A stretch of DNA of 64,000 nt from Zobellia laminariae (GTDB lineage: Bacteria > Bacteroidota > Bacteroidia > Flavobacteriales > Flavobacteriaceae). The position numbers were made by a program, and so were the translations under genes. Where the stretch lies: NCBI RefSeq assembly GCF_009725995.1, contig NZ_RCNS01000001.1:1319195-1383194 (forward strand). The letters are read 5' to 3'. Below the pieces are notes generated by a model. That model saw only the letters and a program-made list of their open reading frames with translations. It was not told where the DNA came from and made no database searches. Of the stretch, positions 61,711-64,000 are shown in pieces (position 1 is the stretch's first letter; every line of letters begins with the position of its first letter).

Positions 61711-63219
61711 ATGAGCCAAAGAGTACGCGTACGTTTTGCACCCAGCCCAACAGGGCCATTGCACATTGGTGGTGTCCGCACCGCCCTATTCAACTATCTT
61801 TTCGCCAAAAAACACGGTGGTGATTTTATTCTGAGAATAGAAGATACTGATCAAAACCGTTATGTTGAAGGTGCTGAACAGTACATTATAGACTCACTAA
61901 AATGGTGTGGACTAACTTTTGACGAAGGCCCAGGTCTAAAAGGAGATTTTGGTCCTTACAGACAAAGTGAACGTAAGCATTTATATAAGCAATATGCAGA
62001 AGAGCTCATAACCAATGGAAAGGCCTACTATGCCTTTGATACTGCTGAGAATCTTGATTTTCACCGTAAAGACCATGAGGCTAACGGTAAGACTTTTATT
62101 TATAACTGGCACAACCGCCAAAAATTAGATAACTCTCTTTCTTTGACTCCTGAAGAAGTTCAAAAACGTTTAGATGCTGGCGAAGATTATGTGGTTCGTT
62201 TTCTAACGCCTCCCGATGAAAAATTACATCTTAAGGATATAGTTCGTGGTACTATTGAAATAGACACCAATGTTCTAGATGATAAAGTTCTATTTAAAGG
62301 TGACGGAATGCCTACTTACCACCTTGCTAACATTGTTGATGACCATTTAATGGAAATTACCCATGTTATACGTGGTGAAGAATGGTTACCATCTTTGGCG
62401 CTACACCAACAGTTATATGATGCCTTTGGCTGGAAAGCTCCTGAATTTGCTCATCTACCATTAATCATGAAACCGGTAGGAAAAGGTAAACTTAGCAAAC
62501 GTGATGGCGAAAAAATGGGCTTCCCCGTATTTCCGCTGACTTGGAACGAGTCTAAAGGCTACAAAGAGGAAGGCTATTTTTCAGCGGCTGTTGTTAATTT
62601 CTTAGCCCTTTTAGGGTGGAATCCAGGAACAGAACAAGAGATTTTTAGTCTCGATGAATTGGTTGAAACCTTTAGTTTACAACGTGTAAACAAGTCTGGC
62701 GCTCGTTTTGACCCTGATAAGACCAAATGGTACAATCAACAATATTTACAAAGCAAGGACAACAGAGAATTGGCCAACCTTTATGCTGAAATTCTAGAAT
62801 CTAAATCAGTTTCTATTGCTGATAAGTCTAGCGATTATCTTGAAAAAGTTGTTGACCTGATTAAGGAACGTGCCATATTCGTCTCTGATTTTTGGGACTT
62901 ATCTGATTACTTTTTTGAAGCCCCTACTTCATACAATGAAAAGGCTGCCAAAAAACAATGGAAAGAAGATACTCCAGATATCCTAAACCGTTTGGTATCT
63001 GTATTAGAAGAAATTACCGATTACACGTCTGAAAACGTCGAAACTACTGTAAAGGCTTGGATTGGAGAACAAGAACTATCTTTTGGAAAAGTAATGCCAC
63101 CACTACGTTTGGTAATTGTTGGTGATATGAAAGGCCCACATTTATTTGATATTATGGCTATGATTGGTCAAGAAGATAGCACTGCTCGCATTCAAAAGGC
63201 GATTGCAGATTTACCTTAA
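61711..63219 (+). CDS. gltX: Glutamyl-tRNA synthetase
   Basis: A 502-aa class I aminoacyl-tRNA synthetase that charges tRNA-Glu. The HIGH-type motif is in FAPSPTGPLHIGGVRTALFNY, and the KMSKS loop is KLSKRDGEKMG. The length fits the bacterial discriminating type, although Bacteroidota proteins can differ in the zinc-binding part, which is not obvious here. The frame opens at a TTG at 61663, but the ATG at 61711 directly before SQRVRVRFAPSPTG is the standard start. Confidence 0.97.
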   Translation: MSQRVRVRFAPSPTGPLHIGGVRTALFNYLFAKKHGGDFILRIEDTDQNRYVEGAEQYIIDSLKWCGLTFDEGPGLKGDFGPYRQSERKHLYKQYAEELITNGKAYYAFDTAENLDFHRKDHEANGKTFIYNWHNRQKLDNSLSLTPEEVQKRLDAGEDYVVRFLTPPDEKLHLKDIVRGTIEIDTNVLDDKVLFKGDGMPTYHLANIVDDHLMEITHVIRGEEWLPSLALHQQLYDAFGWKAPEFAHLPLIMKPVGKGKLSKRDGEKMGFPVFPLTWNESKGYKEEGYFSAAVVNFLALLGWNPGTEQEIFSLDELVETFSLQRVNKSGARFDPDKTKWYNQQYLQSKDNRELANLYAEILESKSVSIADKSSDYLEKVVDLIKERAIFVSDFWDLSDYFFEAPTSYNEKAAKKQWKEDTPDILNRLVSVLEEITDYTSENVETTVKAWIGEQELSFGKVMPPLRLVIVGDMKGPHLFDIMAMIGQEDSTARIQKAIADLP

Positions 63220-63236
63220 AATCCATTTATATTTTT

Positions 63237-63281
63237 TAAAAAGGAGCAGAAATTAGTTAACCCTAATCTCTGCTCCTTTTT
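63237..63281 (+). terminator. Intrinsic terminator of gltX
   Basis: AAAAAGGAGCAGA with ATTAG pairs with CTAAT and TCTGCTCCTTTTT, one A-C mismatch in the stem, ending in a T-run; it lies about 20 bp past the gltX stop. Confidence 0.88.
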
Positions 63282-63376
63282 CGTTTATTGAAGTCAACTG
63301 TAACAAACTCAAGAAAAGTACTACATATATACGAAGCGTTTTGTAAATTCAATCAATAACTAAAAAATCAAAAATT

Positions 63377-64000
63377 ATGGGAAATCTTATTTGGATACCA
63401 ATCATATTTTTCGTCGTTGCGACGGTGCTTTCCGGAGTCTTTATTGTTAAACAGCAAACTGCCGTTTTAATAGAAACTTTTGGGAGATTTACAAGTGTAC
63501 GACAATCCGGAATTCAATTTAAAATACCTTTCGTACAGCGTATATCAGCAAGAATGGGCCTTAAAATCCAACAGCTAGATGTAATTATTGAAACCAAAAC
63601 CTTAGATGATGTATTTGTGAAACTTAAGGTTTCTGTTCAGTATGTGGTAATTAAAGAAAAGGTTTATGACGCCTTTTACAAGCTGGAATATCCACACGAG
63701 CAGATTACATCTTATGTATTTGATGTTGTCCGTGCCGAAGTGCCTAAAATGAAATTAGATGACGTTTTTGTAAAGAAAGATGATATTGCAATCGCGGTAA
63801 AATCCGAATTACAAGAAGCTATGCTAGACTATGGCTACGACATCATTAAGACCTTGGTAACGGATATTGACCCAGATGCTCAGGTAAAGGAAGCAATGAA
63901 CCGTATTAACGCCTCTGAGCGTGAAAAAATAGCGGCACAGTTTGAAGGTGATGCTGCACGTATCTTAATTGTAGAAAAAGCCAAAGCGGAAGCAGAAAGT
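63377..64000 (+). CDS. SPFH/stomatin-like membrane protein, cut by the window end
   Basis: The first 208 codons of a gene that runs past the window. It begins MGNLIWIPIIFFVVATVL, a membrane segment (about 4-24), followed by the band-7/SPFH domain (VKQQTAVLIETFGRFTSVRQSGIQFKIPF and the TLDDVFVKLKVSVQYVV strand) and the start of an Ala/Glu-rich coiled coil (INASEREKIAAQFEGDAARI). Proteins of this type (stomatin, HflK/C, flotillin relatives) form oligomeric membrane scaffolds. The start ATG is clear; the C-terminus is outside. It has its own spacer after the gltX terminator. Confidence 0.9.
   Translation, partial: MGNLIWIPIIFFVVATVLSGVFIVKQQTAVLIETFGRFTSVRQSGIQFKIPFVQRISARMGLKIQQLDVIIETKTLDDVFVKLKVSVQYVVIKEKVYDAFYKLEYPHEQITSYVFDVVRAEVPKMKLDDVFVKKDDIAIAVKSELQEAMLDYGYDIIKTLVTDIDPDAQVKEAMNRINASEREKIAAQFEGDAARILIVEKAKAEAES

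Noticed and set aside
1..64000. tRNA, rRNA, CRISPR arrays and insertion sequences
   Set aside because: I looked for tRNA T-arm signatures, regularly spaced repeats and transposase motifs and saw none; a tRNA scan would be needed to be certain.

Overview
The window reads as chromosomal DNA of an AT-rich member of the Bacteroidota, most likely a marine-type Flavobacteriaceae. The support is a SusC/SusD pair, the flavobacterial families DUF4254, DUF6427, DUF6341, DUF4837, DUF4175 and (from memory) DUF6909, a TatA-M23-GH3 neighbourhood, and candidate promoters of the Bacteroidota -7 form TAnnTTTG. I saw no tRNA, rRNA, CRISPR array or insertion sequence.

Layout. (1) 39-10145, all on the minus strand: a SusC/SusD outer-membrane pair followed by a YnjBCD-like ABC importer (lipoprotein binding protein, two permeases, ATPase, with coupled or overlapping ends), a divergent nucleoside hydrolase and a patatin-like lipase. 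This looks like a complete uptake-and-cleavage route for an unknown, perhaps nucleoside-like, small molecule. (2) 10237-16296: a DUF2064 protein, a TetR regulator with a cluster of inverted repeats between them, a GT9 glycosyltransferase, DUF4254, DUF6427 and DUF6341 proteins, and purD. (3) 16386-41005, all minus: a surface polysaccharide (O-antigen-like) locus. In transcription order it holds WbpD, WbpB and a WecB/WbpI epimerase, a conserved protein with a nucleoside-phosphorylase-like C-terminus, Wzz, dTDP-rhamnose genes rfbBACD, a lipoprotein, a full pseudaminic acid pathway (pseB, pseC, an aldo/keto reductase, an SDR, pseF, pseG joined to a GNAT domain, pseI), two Wzy/WaaL-like membrane proteins, a broken glycosyltransferase, Wzx, an acyltransferase, a GT2 enzyme and a WcaJ-type initiating transferase. 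(4) 41090-64000: housekeeping and envelope genes: GH3-family ligase, M23 peptidase, tatA, an 879-aa OmpA-family protein, a DUF4837 lipoprotein, an MltD-like transglycosylase, pgk, DNA polymerase III delta prime, DoxX-like and OmpH-like proteins, a split methyltransferase, mnmG, ybeY, DUF4175, gltX and the start of an SPFH protein.

Most notable points. The polysaccharide locus carries several lesions: RfbC lacks about 21 residues including the catalytic His of the RGLH segment; RfbD ends early; one glycosyltransferase is shifted at homopolymers; and PseG is separated from its fused GNAT domain by one nucleotide, exactly at a UUU UGA codon pair, which resembles the +1 recoding site of release factor 2. 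Two perfect parS-like palindromes, one inside ybeY and one just past mnmG, suggest a ParB-bound, possibly origin-proximal segment. Since several frameshifts fall in homopolymer runs, sequencing error must be excluded before calling decay or recoding.
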